From: Calvatia gigantea
Taxonomy: Eukaryota > Basidiomycota > Agaricomycetes > Agaricales > Lycoperdaceae
Direction of reading: 5' to 3'
DNA length: 64,000 nt
Assembly: GCA_025093985.1 (NCBI GenBank)
Contig: JACAAK010000002.1
Span: 2,480,001-2,544,000 of the forward strand
The position numbers and the translations under genes were made by a program. Positions 13,039 through 23,641 of the stretch are shown piece after piece; the stretch's first letter is position 1, and each line of letters begins with the position of its first letter. The notes under the pieces were generated by a model. That model was given only the letters and a program-made list of their open reading frames with translations. It did no database searches and was not told the origin of the DNA.

Positions 13039-14998
13039 GACTATGCACTAGCAGCCATCCTCTCCATCATTACTGAGGATGGTGAAGTTCACCCCATGGC
13101 ATTCCACTCCCACACCTTCAGTCCTGCCGAGCTGAATTATGATACCCACAACAAGGAACTCCTAGCTATATTTGAAGCTTTTAGGATTTGGCAGCACTAC
13201 TTCGAAGGTGCCCCTCTTGCAATCAACGTTGTTACTGATCACAAGAATCTAGAATACTTCTGTACCATGGAAATCCTCACCTGCTGCCAAGCCCACTGGT
13301 CCGAGTTCCTCTCTTAGTTCAACCTCATGATTTACTTTCACCCCAGCCGACTAGGGACAAAACCCGACACTCTTACTAGGTGATGGGACATCTACCCTAA
13401 AGGGGGGAATAATGACTATGCTATGGTCAATCCTCACAACTTCAGACCCATCTTTACTCATGAACAGCTTTCAGCCTCTGTCCACACTACATACCTATAT
13501 ACCCCTTCCCTTCACGCAGCCATGATCATTGACCTTGATCAACTCCACTCTGATATCCTCTCAGCTCTCCTGCTTGACCCGTCCACAGCCACTCACATAG
13601 CTAAACCAGAAGGATGGTAGTCTGTTGACTCAGCTGGTTTTCTCCGCCTTGATGACAGGATCTACGTTCCTGATGCTAACAAGTTACAACTTTGAGTCTT
13701 ACAGTACAAACATGATCACATCCTCTCTGGCCACTTCAGTCAGAACAAGACTCTCGAACTCGTCTGCAGAGACTACACTTGGTCCAACATCTGGTTGGCT
13801 GTCAAGGACTTCTGTAAGTCATGTGTCACTTGTATGTGATCTAAACTGCAGCACCACAGGCCATATGGACTTCTCAAGCAACTCCCCATCCCTGAACAAC
13901 TCTGGAACTCTATCTCTATGGACTTCATTGAGAAGCTCCCTACCTCCTCTGAGTTCGATACTATCCTCGTTATTGTTGACAGACTCACCAAACAATTCCT
14001 GTTCATTCCTACCCACGACACGATCACATTGGCCAAGCTGGCCCGACTATTCATCATTCATGTATTCTCGAAGCACAGTGTTCCTGAACATGTCATGTCT
14101 GATTGCAGCTCCAAGTTCATCTCGCACTTCTTCCAGTTGCTTGGAAAAGCACTGGACATGAAGTTGCATTTCACTTCAGGTTATCACCCTGAAGGTGACA
14201 GACAGACTGAACAGACCAACCAGACCCTCGAGCAATACATTTGTGTCTACTGCAATTATCAGCAGGACAACTGGGCAGAATTACTTCCACTAGTTGAGTT
14301 CGCTTACAACAATGCTCTTAGTACCACAACTGGTGTTTCCCCATTCTTCGCTAACAAGGGTTATCACCTGAACATCACAGTTTACCCCGAGAGAGATTTA
14401 GTTTCTAGGCAGGCCTGACAATTCGTTGTTGACCTCGACGAACTCCACGATGTGCTAAAGGCTGAGATCAAACTTGCTCAAGGACATTACCAGACATCTG
14501 CTGATGCCCGCAGACTTCCTTCACCTGACTTCACCATTGGTCAGAAAGTCTTCATCAAGGCCAAGTTCTTCCACACGACTCAGCCATCCAAAAAGCTCTC
14601 TGAGAAGTATCTTGGTCCTTACAAGATTATAGCACAACCCAGTTCCATTTCATTCACTCTCAAACTTCCTGACTCACTTCACACCATTCACCCAGTTTTC
14701 CATGTCTCTATGCTAGAACCTGCCACACCCAACACCTTTGACGGCTGCTCTGAGCCACCTCCCCCGCCTGTCGAGGTTGAAGATGAACCGGAATATGAAA
14801 TTGCTCACATCGTTGACTTGAAAATTGACCGCCATTGAGCTTGCAAGCTTTTGTACAAAGTCATCTGGTTAGGTTATGAAGATACTGAAGAAGAGTCTTC
14901 CTGGTTACCTGCTACTGAGCTAGCACATGCGACTGAACTTCTTGCAGACTTTCATTCCTCTTATCCTTCTAAGCCTGGACCTTTGAACCCTCTATGAT
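13039..14998 (+). pseudogene. Gypsy1 copy B pol, second part: RNase H, integrase, chromodomain
   Basis: This continues the pol frame of 4475-6235 exactly in phase once Copia1 and the CATCT duplication are discounted. RNase H is at 13039-13316 (motif VVTDHKNLEYF). A spacer follows, then the integrase zinc region with SCVTC (about 13820) and the core with SMDFIEKLP, SDCSSKF and a final TEQTNQ glutamate (13915-14220). The DDE residues appear present, though the usual SDRGSEF is altered. The GPY-like segment KYLGPYKIIA (about 14607) and an Asp/Glu/Pro-rich linker lead to a C-terminal chromodomain with VIWLGYEDTEEESSW (about 14860-14905), which marks it as a chromovirus. Stops lie at about 13317, 13393, 13618, 13696, 13840, 14416 and 14836. 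Pol ends near 14998. Confidence 0.87.
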
Positions 14999-15051
14999 TT
15001 TTTCCTTACTTAAATTTCTTCCACACTTCATTCACAGACAGACAAATCAGT

Positions 15052-15057
15052 TTTATT
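15052..15057 (-). terminator. Candidate antisense polyadenylation signal
   Basis: AATAAA on the minus strand lies 60 bp past the stop codon of the antisense gene 15118-16286. This is the right place and strand to end its transcript, and the region is AT-rich. Confidence 0.45.
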
Positions 15058-15117
15058 GCTTATTATTAATTATCAAATTATATAAAGTCCAAAATACGAG
15101 GAGAAGATGGCTGTGGA

Positions 15118-16286
15118 TCACTGGGCAGCTTTACCTGACTCAGTCACTTCATCTGCTCCTCCCTCTACCTCTGCTTCTTCCTCCTTTTCCTCTTCACTCT
15201 TATTTCTGTTGTCTCTCTCCACTTCCATTACTACCTCCGTTTCCTCCTGGGTTTCACCTGACTCACCCACTTCCTCATTGTCATTGTCATCATCGTCGTC
15301 ATCATCTGCCAGTGCCTGGGCATCCATCACCTTCTGAACCATCAGCCCAATGCTGTACTGATACCCGCTATTCCTGATGACTGCAGCCTTGACATTCCTT
15401 CTGAGCTTGTTCATCTGCTCCAGCTGCAGCAACTGCTCCTCTCCAATCTCAATCAGCCGATCCGTCCTCACCTCTTGATCCTCCATAATGGATGTGATCC
15501 ACTCCAGGATATTGTTTTGGCGAGTAAGGAGAGCTGCGAGTTGATCATTGCTGACCTGAGATACTTGGGTGGCAACAGTGTTCAGCTGATAATGGGTGGA
15601 TGGAAGGTGACAGGCCTTCTTCGACAGCGAACATTCAAGGCACTTGGTGACCTCGTGACTAGAATGGCCATTAGCATAATCACTGAGAAGCTAAGTGTCA
15701 CTTACCTTGACGTTGACTCCCTGATTGTGCAAGGATTGCCATTGTCAAGATATCACTTGCACTTATTAGGTCCACCCATCTTGACCTTCTTTCCGTTGAC
15801 AGCAGTTGGCTTGTCCTCACCCAATTCCCTCCAGTCCAGGTCTGGCTTGCCTCTGGAATCTGACTCTTCATCAATGCATTTCCTTTTCAATGATGGTAGC
15901 ACCTTCCCAACCCACTCCTTTGTGATCTTCCATTGACATTGCTTCTCAGCTGCTATCTTTTTATCTGCATCATCAGCAGCCTTACGCTTTCCTTCACGTT
16001 TACTTGCCTGCGCCAACTCTTCATGTTGCTCCTCCTCCCGTGCCTCTTGTTCCTCATGTTCCTTCCTCTCCTATGCCTCTTGCTCCTCCTGCTCCTTCTT
16101 TTCCTATGCTTCTCGTTCCACCCATTCCTGCCTTTCTTGCTCCTCGCTCTCCTCCAATTTGCACAGCTCGCGTTCTGCCTGCCATTCCGCCTCCTCCTGC
16201 CTTTCCAGCTCAAGCCACTTGCATTCGCGCATGGCCTCCAGCTTGGCCCATTTCTCCGCAGCAGTTTTCTTGTTGGAGCTAGACAT
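15118..16286 (-). pseudogene. Antisense accessory gene of gypsy1, charged coiled-coil cysteine-cluster-like protein with intron
   Basis: This gene lies between pol and the 3' LTR of gypsy1 copy B on the opposite strand. The ATG at 16286 starts MSSSNKKTAAEKWAKLEA, followed by about 90 residues very rich in Glu, Arg, Lys and Gln (probable coiled coil). A Lys/Ala-rich segment ends NKCK.YLDNGNPCT. A 47-bp intron (15659-15705) follows, then KCLECSLSKKACHLP and a long helical region. An acidic run with seven Asp precedes the TGA at 15118. The spaced cysteines (KCK, NPC, KCLEC, KAC) resemble a fungal zinc-cluster pattern, an assignment made by eye. Exon 1 has three stops, two TAG near 16104 and 16071 and a TGA near 15752, each one transition from a sense codon. 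It may be a captured host gene or a long-standing accessory gene. The family name is unknown to me. Confidence 0.65.
15659..15705 (-). other. Intron in the antisense accessory gene
   Basis: On the minus strand the segment starts GTAAGT and ends CTAG, 47 bp, with a TGCTAAT branch-like site about 12 bp before the acceptor. It is phase 2: joining ACG TCA AG to T CAC GAG restores an open frame that runs 180 codons to the stop. Because it is antisense to the element's genomic RNA it would not be removed during retrotransposition, so it could survive here. Confidence 0.65.
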
Positions 16287-16434
16287 GGGAGTGGTCGAGG
16301 TGGTGGTTAGAGTAGAGAATGGGACTGTAAAATTTCCAAGGTGACAGAATTTACATGCACCATCAAAAGTCTAATTGGAGATTCCCATGGTTCGATTTTA
16401 CGGCCTCGAGGGCTTGGCCCTAATGGGGGGATAC

Positions 16435-16982
16435 TGTCATGACCCGCGCACATTCGCCCACTCTCACCTGCTTCCCCCGCTCATAGTCATTGTTACCTTA
16501 GTCCAGCTGCATTGGATACTCTTCATTCTTTCTGTCAGTCGGTCCAATATCCTGTTTTCCATCTTAATCTCCATTCCCTTCAACTTCTCCACTATTGCCT
16601 TATAGTTAGAACTCGATCCCAGTGTCTTGTTAGACAGCCGTCCTCGGCAGCCATCCATTCTTTGTTTACCATTACTTTCGTACTTCCCGCTTTTCAGACT
16701 AGTATATAAACCTAGTCCCCATGCTTGTAAATCCTCAGTCTGATTATCAACCACGATTATGCCCTCTGATCCTGTTCCTCTCTGTCTCTGTTCCTCCAAC
16801 CCTCTGACCCTACTCCCTCCTAAAATACAGACTTCAATGACAGCAGGAAGGCGCAACACATATGTTGAAGCTGCTGAGTCCAAATCTCATACTCATCTGA
16901 ATTCACCTACTCCGTACATTCTCACCCAATGTCACCTGGCGGCTAACCTTCAGCTGATATCCTGCATAACCTGATCGTAACA
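16435..16982 (+). repeat. Gypsy1 copy B 3' LTR (548 bp)
   Basis: TGTCATGACC...CGTAACA, the same length as the 5' LTR. The polypurine tract ATGGGGGGA (about 16423-16431) precedes it by 3 bp. The second GAAGG target duplication (16983-16987) follows, then insertion X resumes. The TATA box is at 16703-16710. Confidence 0.95.
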
Positions 16983-16987
16983 GAAGG

Positions 16988-17762
16988 CTAGACAATGGCT
17001 AGTAGGTTCCTTGCCATGTCTGACACCTCAGAGGGGATTTCTATATTATTTGGGTGCTTGTTATGACAAGATAGTGATTATACAACTAGGAACATATTAT
17101 TAAGCAAGGTACAAACTGGTAGATTAGATCATGTGCCAAGAGAGCCACAATCTATTAGATTAGTGAAACATTGGAAATACATGAAGATTCTGGATATCTG
17201 TTTGTTCTGGGCTGTGTTCTAGCCTGTTCTTGGTTCTGCATTCTTCTCTAAATATGGAGAGCATCTAAGATTTCAGATGTTGTGTGAATTGCCCTCCTAT
17301 GTATTCCTGTAGATTGTACACAAACACATCCATATGCATCATTAGTACTGAGTGATGTTTGTTAATCTAACAATAGTGGCATTCCTTGTAAATACACTAA
17401 TCATCCTTTTAGATTAAGTGTGTCAGACTTATTTCTCAAGTCTAAACTCATTGGAGAGGTCCTGTAACTCTATATAGATACATTGGAATGGTTTTACTGC
17501 CTGGTCTGGCCAGAATCATGACTGGTCATATGGTACACTGTTAGAATTGCTTTTAGTTAAGCACAGTGGTCATCCCATAGCTACCACTATCCATCATCAA
17601 TGGCCATAGTGTTCTACAGTGATTGAGTACTCTTTTATTATACTGTTGGGCTCTTAGACTAGATCATACTATTACAGGAAGATTTGATGTAATCATTAGA
17701 TTAAGCTTGTATGCCTTAGATTAGTGATTTTCAAGTGTGAAAATAGCTTTGCTATTACACTG
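16988..17762. other. Right part of insertion X, no gene seen
   Basis: This AT-rich non-coding stretch has many TTAGATTA motifs and is continuous with 1939-2468 once copy B is removed. No ORF of note and no similarity to the other families in the window. Gypsy1 copy A restarts at 17763 with CTACAATCC. Confidence 0.55.
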
Positions 17763-19134
17763 CTACAATCCATTGATTGACTGGGCCTTGGACAGTATTA
17801 CTTTCTGACCACCACAACTCAAAATTCCTGTTACTCCTCCCTGTATTGTAACTGCCTTTGCTGCATCCACACATTCTTTAGCATCCATTTCAGCCATACC
17901 TGCTCCCATAGATCTACAGTCCTCTCTGCCCTCTGGCTCCACACATCCCCATATTTCCCTGGTAAATATTGTTGTATTCCTATATGTCACACACATTCCT
18001 GGTTCAGTTCAATTCAGCCTTAACCTCAGTGACCCATCAATGTCAGCTGCTTTGGCTGCCATCAAAGAGGAACCTGATGATTGGTCTAACATCCCTGAAG
18101 CATATCACAAGTTTGCTGACATTTTTAGCAAAGTGAAGGCCAACATACTTGCTGAACATAGACCTTATGACCTCCAAATCAATCTGGAAAAAGGTAGCCA
18201 ACCTCCCATTGGTACCATCTACTCTCTATCCTAGACTAAACTGGAGGCTCTCTGTGAATTCATTGAGGAAAACCTTGCCATTGGCTTCATTCACCCTTCC
18301 AACTTCCCTCATGGAGCTCCAGTTCTTTTTGTCAAGAAGAAGGATGGCTCCCTCCAACTCTGTATTGACTTCTGAGATCTCAACCATATCATGAAGAAGG
18401 ATCACTATCCTCTTCCACTTATATCTGACCTATTTAACTCTTCACACAAAGCCCACATCTACACCAAGATCAACTTCTGCCACACTTACCATCTCATTCA
18501 CATCACAGCTAGTGATGAATGGAAGATGGCCTTTCAGATCTGCTACAGCTTGTTTAAATGGCTTGTTATACCCTTTGGCCTCACTAATACACCTGCTGCT
18601 TTCCAGTGGTTTATAAATAACATTTTCAAGGATCTCCTAGATGTTTGCATTATGGTCTATCTTGACAATATCCTCATTCACTCTGACAACCTCAGCAACC
18701 ACCACAAGTAGGTTAAGGATGTATTAAAGTAGCTCTGCAAACATGGCCTCTACACTTGTATGGATAAGTGTAAGTTTGAATCCAATACCATTGAATACCT
18801 TGGCTATATCCTTTCCCCTGAAGATCTCAGAATGTCTGAGGAAAAGATCAAGATCATCCAGGACTGGCCTAAACTAAAGAAGGTCAAGAATATACAGTCC
18901 TTCCTCACCTTCACCAACTTCTACCATCATTTCATCTACAACTACTCTAACATCATCATTCTACTGACCTGCCTCACCCAAAAGGGCATGGTGTAGAAGT
19001 TCAGTGATAACTGTTGAGAAGCTTTCAGATCATTGAAGGATGCCTTTATCTCAGCACCTGTTCTCACTTACTGAATATCTGATGCTCAGATCATTATTGA
19101 GACCAATGCATCTGACTACACACTAGCAGCCATC
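17763..19134 (+). pseudogene. Gypsy1 copy A pol, reverse transcriptase part
   Basis: This aligns with copy B 4891-6235 throughout. The RT is recognised by [10 protein letters not shown] (18330), the ITKKDHYPLPLISDL-like block (18391) and VYLDNILIHS (about 18655). The second active-site Asp is Asn, as in copy B. Numerous TGA and TAG stops break the frame (near 18233, 18373, 18708, 18730 and 19015). Most CpG sites of copy B are TpG or CpA here, for example CATATCGTGAG is CATATCACAAG. The alignment ends at CAGCCATC (19134), where element C was inserted. Confidence 0.85.
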
Positions 19135-19444
19135 TGTTATGGATTCTACCATTCCCATTGCATCATCATGCCACTCCCTATCTCTATCCCTACCATGTAC
19201 CTGTTTCAGCTATTCTAGTATCAGTGATCTCTGAGTACTGACTCACATACTACTGCACCATAGTAATTGGACATTTCATGTAGTATTTCCATCCATTCAA
19301 CTGGATGACCTTCCTTGTATTTAAGCATACATACACCTCCTTGTATTTGGTATACTTAACCATCTATAGTTCCTCTTTCCTTACTTGCCCTCAAGTCTTA
19401 GCCCAAGTTGCAACCTGAGGTTCAGCCAGACTAAGGTCATAATA
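19135..19444 (+). repeat. Element C 5' LTR (310 bp)
   Basis: TGTTATGGATTC...GGTCATAATA; the last CA has become TA. A dyad CATCCATTCAACTGGATG (19290-19307) lies 10 bp before the TATA-like TATTTAA (19318-19324). This arrangement recurs in other gypsy2 LTRs here. Confidence 0.93.
19290..19324 (+). promoter_or_regulatory. LTR dyad plus TATA-like core promoter
   Basis: The inverted repeat CATCCA-N6-TGGATG is followed after 10 bp by TATTTAA. The pair is kept in the same spacing in other gypsy2 LTRs here, so it is a good candidate for the family's promoter and a symmetric protein-binding site. Function is inferred. Confidence 0.5.
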
Positions 19445-19465
19445 TTTGGTTAAGCATCCCCACCT
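19445..19465 (+). promoter_or_regulatory. Primer-binding region of gypsy2
   Basis: TTTGGTTAAGC directly follows the 5' LTR. It is conserved next to the 5' LTRs of element D (38970-38980, minus) and element I (54911). TGG at the start fits pairing with a tRNA CCA end, but I cannot name the tRNA. Confidence 0.5.
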
Positions 19466-19523
19466 CACCTTGGAAGGAGTAGGCTGAAACAGGCCTGAAC
19501 AAGAACAACCTAGGAGCCAGTAT

Positions 19524-20681
19524 ATGAGCTCAAACCTAGACAAATACAGAGAACCAAACCTTGAAGTCACAGACAACAAATCAGAAACATCAGACAAAGA
19601 AGAAACAGAGAACCCTGAAGTACCTGCAGAACTAGTAGAACACAACAAACCCAGAGTAAACCCAACAGGAGAAGAAGAAGCACTATCAGAACTTCTAAAC
19701 AAACTCAACTTAGCAGAAGAAGAGTTAATACACTAGGAGAACTCAGCACAAGAACAGGAGGGATCAGACTCAGACGAATCAAGCTCAGGAGAAATAGAAA
19801 CAAACTCAAGCACCAACTTAGACATGACCAACAATGCCATAGTATCTGCAACCATACCAAGTGGGAAAGGTTTAGTACTAGACCCAGGGTTTTTTAATAG
19901 AACCTGTACCAAGTTTGATGATTGATGGAGGGCCATGACATTCTTCATGAAATTCAACAAAATCAGCATGGCAGATGACAAAGCCATAGCAGTCCTAGCC
20001 AGGCTGTGAGAAGGAACAGCAGGAGCTTATACAGCCATAAAGGCACCACAAATCTTAGATGGAGAGGACTCAGTAGACTGGAAGGTGTTCTCTGAGGATT
20101 TTAGAAAAACCTTCTCCAACAATGCCTCCAATAGCAAGGCAGAATGGCAGATCAAAAAATTCAAACAAGGGAACAAAAACACAGCTGACTACTTAATTGA
20201 GTTTGAAGTCCTAAAGAGCAAGGCAAAGACAGACAGTAAACATGTAATGTTCCTGCTCAAGAAGAATGCCAGGCAGGACATTATCCACACCATTATGGGC
20301 TATCCACCCAGCACTAGGCCAGACACCTATGCAGAATGGACAGAAGCCATTCTCACTGTCAGACAAGGATATGAAGCATCCAAATATTGAGGGGACAGAA
20401 AAACCAGCACTGGAATGACATATGGAGGAATGGGTAAACCCATGGAGATAGAAAGTAGGTGCTACATTTTCAATGCCAAAGGAGAACCCAAATGCTACAA
20501 TTGTGGCATCTTTGGACATATTGCCAAGGATTGCAAGAAACCCAAGGGGTTAACTTGCTACAATTGTGGGAAAACCAGCTATATAGCAAAGGCATGCACC
20601 ACACCCAAAAAGGTGCAAATCCATGGAATAGAAGAAGCTGAGATGGAAGAAAAGAAGGATTTTTCTGAGGACTCTGAGTAG
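19524..20681 (+). pseudogene. Element C gag
   Basis: Gag with an acidic N-terminal third (Glu/Asp/Ser-rich), a capsid domain around KFDDWWRAM to AEWQIKKFKQ, and two zinc knuckles. The first is CYNCGIFGHIAKDC (about 20493-20534). The second, CYNCGKTSYIAKAC, has lost its histidine. The frame starts at the ATG at 19524 and ends with TAG at 20681. Internal stops lie at about 19734, 19923, 20007 and 20388, each a single transition from Gln, Trp or Arg codons seen in element D. Length is about 385 codons, equal to D gag. Confidence 0.85.
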
Positions 20682-20682
20682 A

Positions 20683-23626
20683 CACTGCCTTGAGAGTCAA
20701 GAAACTTGTATCTAGGATATTAGACAAATTCTACATGATTCCTTAGAAACAAAGGTGCGAATTAAATCTAAAAAGCAACATCCACACAAGGGGAAAAAAG
20801 GTCACAGTAAACACAATTGTGGACTCAGGGTGCACTACCAGCAACATCAGCAAGAAACTAGTTGATGAAGAAAATATCCCGACATGAAAACTAGAGCAAC
20901 AAATCTTGGTACTAAATGCAGATAGAACACTGAACCAAGGAGGAAAAGTGATGGAAATGGCAACTATTGAAATGGACATCTAGGAACACACCAGAAAAAA
21001 ATCGAGGCATCAGTTATACAGCTACAAGATAGGGCAGAAATATTTCTGGGCCATGATTGGCTAGTCAAACATAATCCAGAGGTAGATTGGAACACTGGAG
21101 AAATCAAGTTTATCCAATGCCTACCAGACTGCCAATTTCCCCATCAGAATATTCATATCACAGACAAAATGCAGAGTATGGCCATCACAGAAGACTTATG
21201 GAAGGAAGAGGAGGAACTGGACCCAACTAAACCAGAAGACCTGCCAGATTATGTATGGCCATTCCCCTATCTATTCAACAAGATGACCTTTGACAAGCTT
21301 CCAGAGCATATAGAGTGGGACCATGAGATAATTCTAACCAAAGATGCCCCCAAAGAAATAAACATAGGGATATACAACATGATGATCAAGGAACAGGATA
21401 AACTCTGAACTTTCATCAAGAAAAACCTAGAATCTGGACAGATAAGACCATCAAAATCCCCATATATGGTACCTACCTTCTTCATCCCAAAGAAGAATAG
21501 ATCTAAACAACTAATACAGGACTATTAGCAGTTGAACAATGTAGTGGTTAAAGACAAAACCCCACTACCAAGGATTAGAGAAGTCATTGACAAACTAGGG
21601 AAGGCAAAATATTTCAACAAATTAGATATCATTTGGGGCTACAACAACATCAGAATCAAGGAGGGAAATGAATGGAAAGCAGCATTTCTCACAAACAAAG
21701 GACTTTTCAAGCCAATGGTCATGTATTTTGGACTAAGCAACTCACCTGGAACCTTCTCTTGCATGATGACAAGCATCTTCCATGACCTACTACGAAACAG
21801 TAACATCATAAACTATATGGACAATTTTGCATTACCTGGTGACACAAAGGAACAACTACAGGAGTGAACCATACAATTTCTAGAATGAGCAAACCAGTAT
21901 AACCTATGCTTCAAGCAATCTAAATGCATATTCAATGTAAAAGAGATCTCACTGCTAGGGGTCAGAGTAGGACACAGAAAAATCAAAATGGAGAAAGGAA
22001 AAGTCAAATCAGTATAAGACTGGCCTGAACCCAAAAACACAAAAGGAGTGGAACAGTTCCTAGGCTTTGCTAACTACTATTGACACTTCATCAAGAACTT
22101 CAGCAAGATCACAGGACCACTGAACAAGCTCAAAGGGGCAACTACATGGGAATGGAATATAGAGTACCAAGCAGTATTCAATGAACTAAAAAGATGCATC
22201 ACCAAAGAACCTATCTTGACACTACCATAAAGACAAGGACAGTTCCAGGTGGAGGTAGATACATCAGACTACACATTGGGAGGAGTGTTATTACAGTTAC
22301 AGGAAAACAAATGGCATTCAATCACATTCACATCACAAATGCTCTTGTCAGCTGAATGCAATTACAAAATCTATAATAAGGAACTACTGGCTATTATACA
22401 TGCCCTAAAAGAATGGAGACACTACCTGTTAGATGCTGAAGAAAAGTTTGAGATCTGGACAGACCACAAAAACTTAAAGTACTACAGGGAGCCACAGAAA
22501 CTGAATGGATGACAGGCCTAGTGGTATCTACAGTTACAGGACTACAACTTTATCCTATGACACATGCCCAGAAAAACCAATATGAAGGCCAACCTATTAT
22601 CTTGCATACACCAAGCACTAGAAACAACAGAAGACAAGCTAGTTACTATGATCAAAGAAAGCTGGCTACAATCAGAAAGTACCAATGACACTGTACTATT
22701 GCAGGCTGAACTGTTCCTGGAACCAACATTTCTAGAAAAGATATGAAGGAAACCCCAAAGGGAAATGCCAGTCATCACTGAACTACAAAAAGATGAATCA
22801 AACTTCACCAAAGACAATGGAGTGGTGCACAAAGGGAATAGTGCATACATACCTCTAGAACCAAAGCTACAAGAAGAAATCCTCCAGCAATACCACAACA
22901 CCCCCAATGTAAGACACCCAGGGCAACATAGGATGATAGAACTAATCACCCATGATTATTGGTGGCCAACCATATGAAGAGATGTAAAAAGATATACCCA
23001 GGGCTGCCAAATGTGCCAAAGGAATAAGCCAAGAACAATGCCACTCAAGTCACTACTACACTCCCTTCCAGTACCAAATGGCCCATGGGAAGAAATTAGC
23101 ATTGACATGATTGGACCCCTACCAATATCAGAGGGAAAAGATGTGATACTAGTCATTGTTGACCAGTTCACAAAAATGATACAACTCATAGCAACAACAA
23201 CAGACATTACATCTAAAGATGTCACATGGATCTATCAAGATGAAATATGGAAGTTACATGGACTGTCAAGAAAAGTACTCAGTGACTGCAGACCCCAGTT
23301 CACATCAGAATTCACAAAGGAGTTGTTCAAGGGACTTGGTATAGAATGCAATCTGTCAATGGCATATCACCCACAGACTGATGGGCAAACCAAATGCATC
23401 AATAGAGAAGTGGAGACCTACATCTGCCTATACCGCAACTATGACCAGAACAACTGGGCTGACTGGCTACCAATAGCAGAATTCCACTATAATGACAAAC
23501 AACATGGAGGAACAGGAGAGACACCATTTTTCCTCAACTACAGAAGGCACCCATGAAAGGGGAAGAACAGTGAGACAACAAACAATCCCACTAGCCTACA
23601 GAATTCTTGAAACACCTATAGAAAGC
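20683..23626 (+). pseudogene. Element C pol: protease, RT, RNase H, integrase
   Basis: Pol lies in the +1 frame relative to gag. The protease is badly decayed (DSGCTTS near 20825). RT runs about 21460-21870 and has YMDN (about 21817) instead of YMDD. RNase H (22240-22515) has WTDHKNLKYY. The integrase has an H2C2 zinc site (HNTPNVRHPG ... CQMCQRN, about 22895-23025), SIDMIGPLP, a SDCRPQF second Asp, and DGQTKCIN where the catalytic Glu has become Lys. More than ten stops are spread along the frame. The 3' part continues after a retro-insertion at 24501. Confidence 0.88.
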
Positions 23627-23641
23627 CTGAGCTAATGCCTT

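Larger units (their letters stand above)
2469..16982 (+). mobile_element. Gypsy1 copy B, full-length Ty3/gypsy chromovirus, interrupted by Copia1
   Basis: Two 548-bp LTRs (2469-3016 and 16435-16982), both TGTCATGACC...AACA, flank gag, protease, reverse transcriptase, RNase H, integrase and a chromodomain. The 5-bp target duplication GAAGG is perfect (2464-2468 and 16983-16987). A polypurine run ATGGGGGGA precedes the 3' LTR. Without the 6.8-kb Copia1 insertion and its TSD the element is about 7.7 kb. Between pol and the 3' LTR lies an extra antisense gene (15118-16286). Frames are interrupted by scattered stops, so the copy is inactive, but it is far better preserved than copy A. Confidence 0.93.
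1939..17762. mobile_element. Insertion X, unclassified, about 1.3 kb, itself split by gypsy1 copy B
   Basis: The sequence 1939-2468 plus 16988-17762 (about 1305 bp once copy B is removed) separates two adjoining parts of gypsy1 copy A. It has no credible ORF. The motif TTAGATTA recurs in both orientations: about 1981, 2311 (inverted), 2351, 17154, 17361 (inverted), 17409, 17695 and 17714. Such short repeats are typical of the subterminal regions of cut-and-paste DNA transposons. The right end reads inward as CAGTGTAATAG and a similar TAGTGTGATAG lies at 1960, 20 bp inside the left junction, so terminal inverted repeats are possible but imperfect. The target duplication is unclear: ACTA on the left, GCTA on the right. 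A non-autonomous DNA transposon is the best guess, and the class is not proven. Confidence 0.5.

Noticed and set aside
15107..15377. Ser/Leu-rich plus-strand ORFs near 15.1-15.4 kb
   Set aside because: These are the complement of the acidic Asp/Glu tail of the antisense gene; low-complexity shadows.
1932..17762. CACTA-type identity for insertion X because the left junction reads CACTA
   Set aside because: The right end is CACTG, not TAGTG, and CACTA is equally explained as gypsy1 sequence (CGCTA with one transition). No 3-bp target duplication is convincing.
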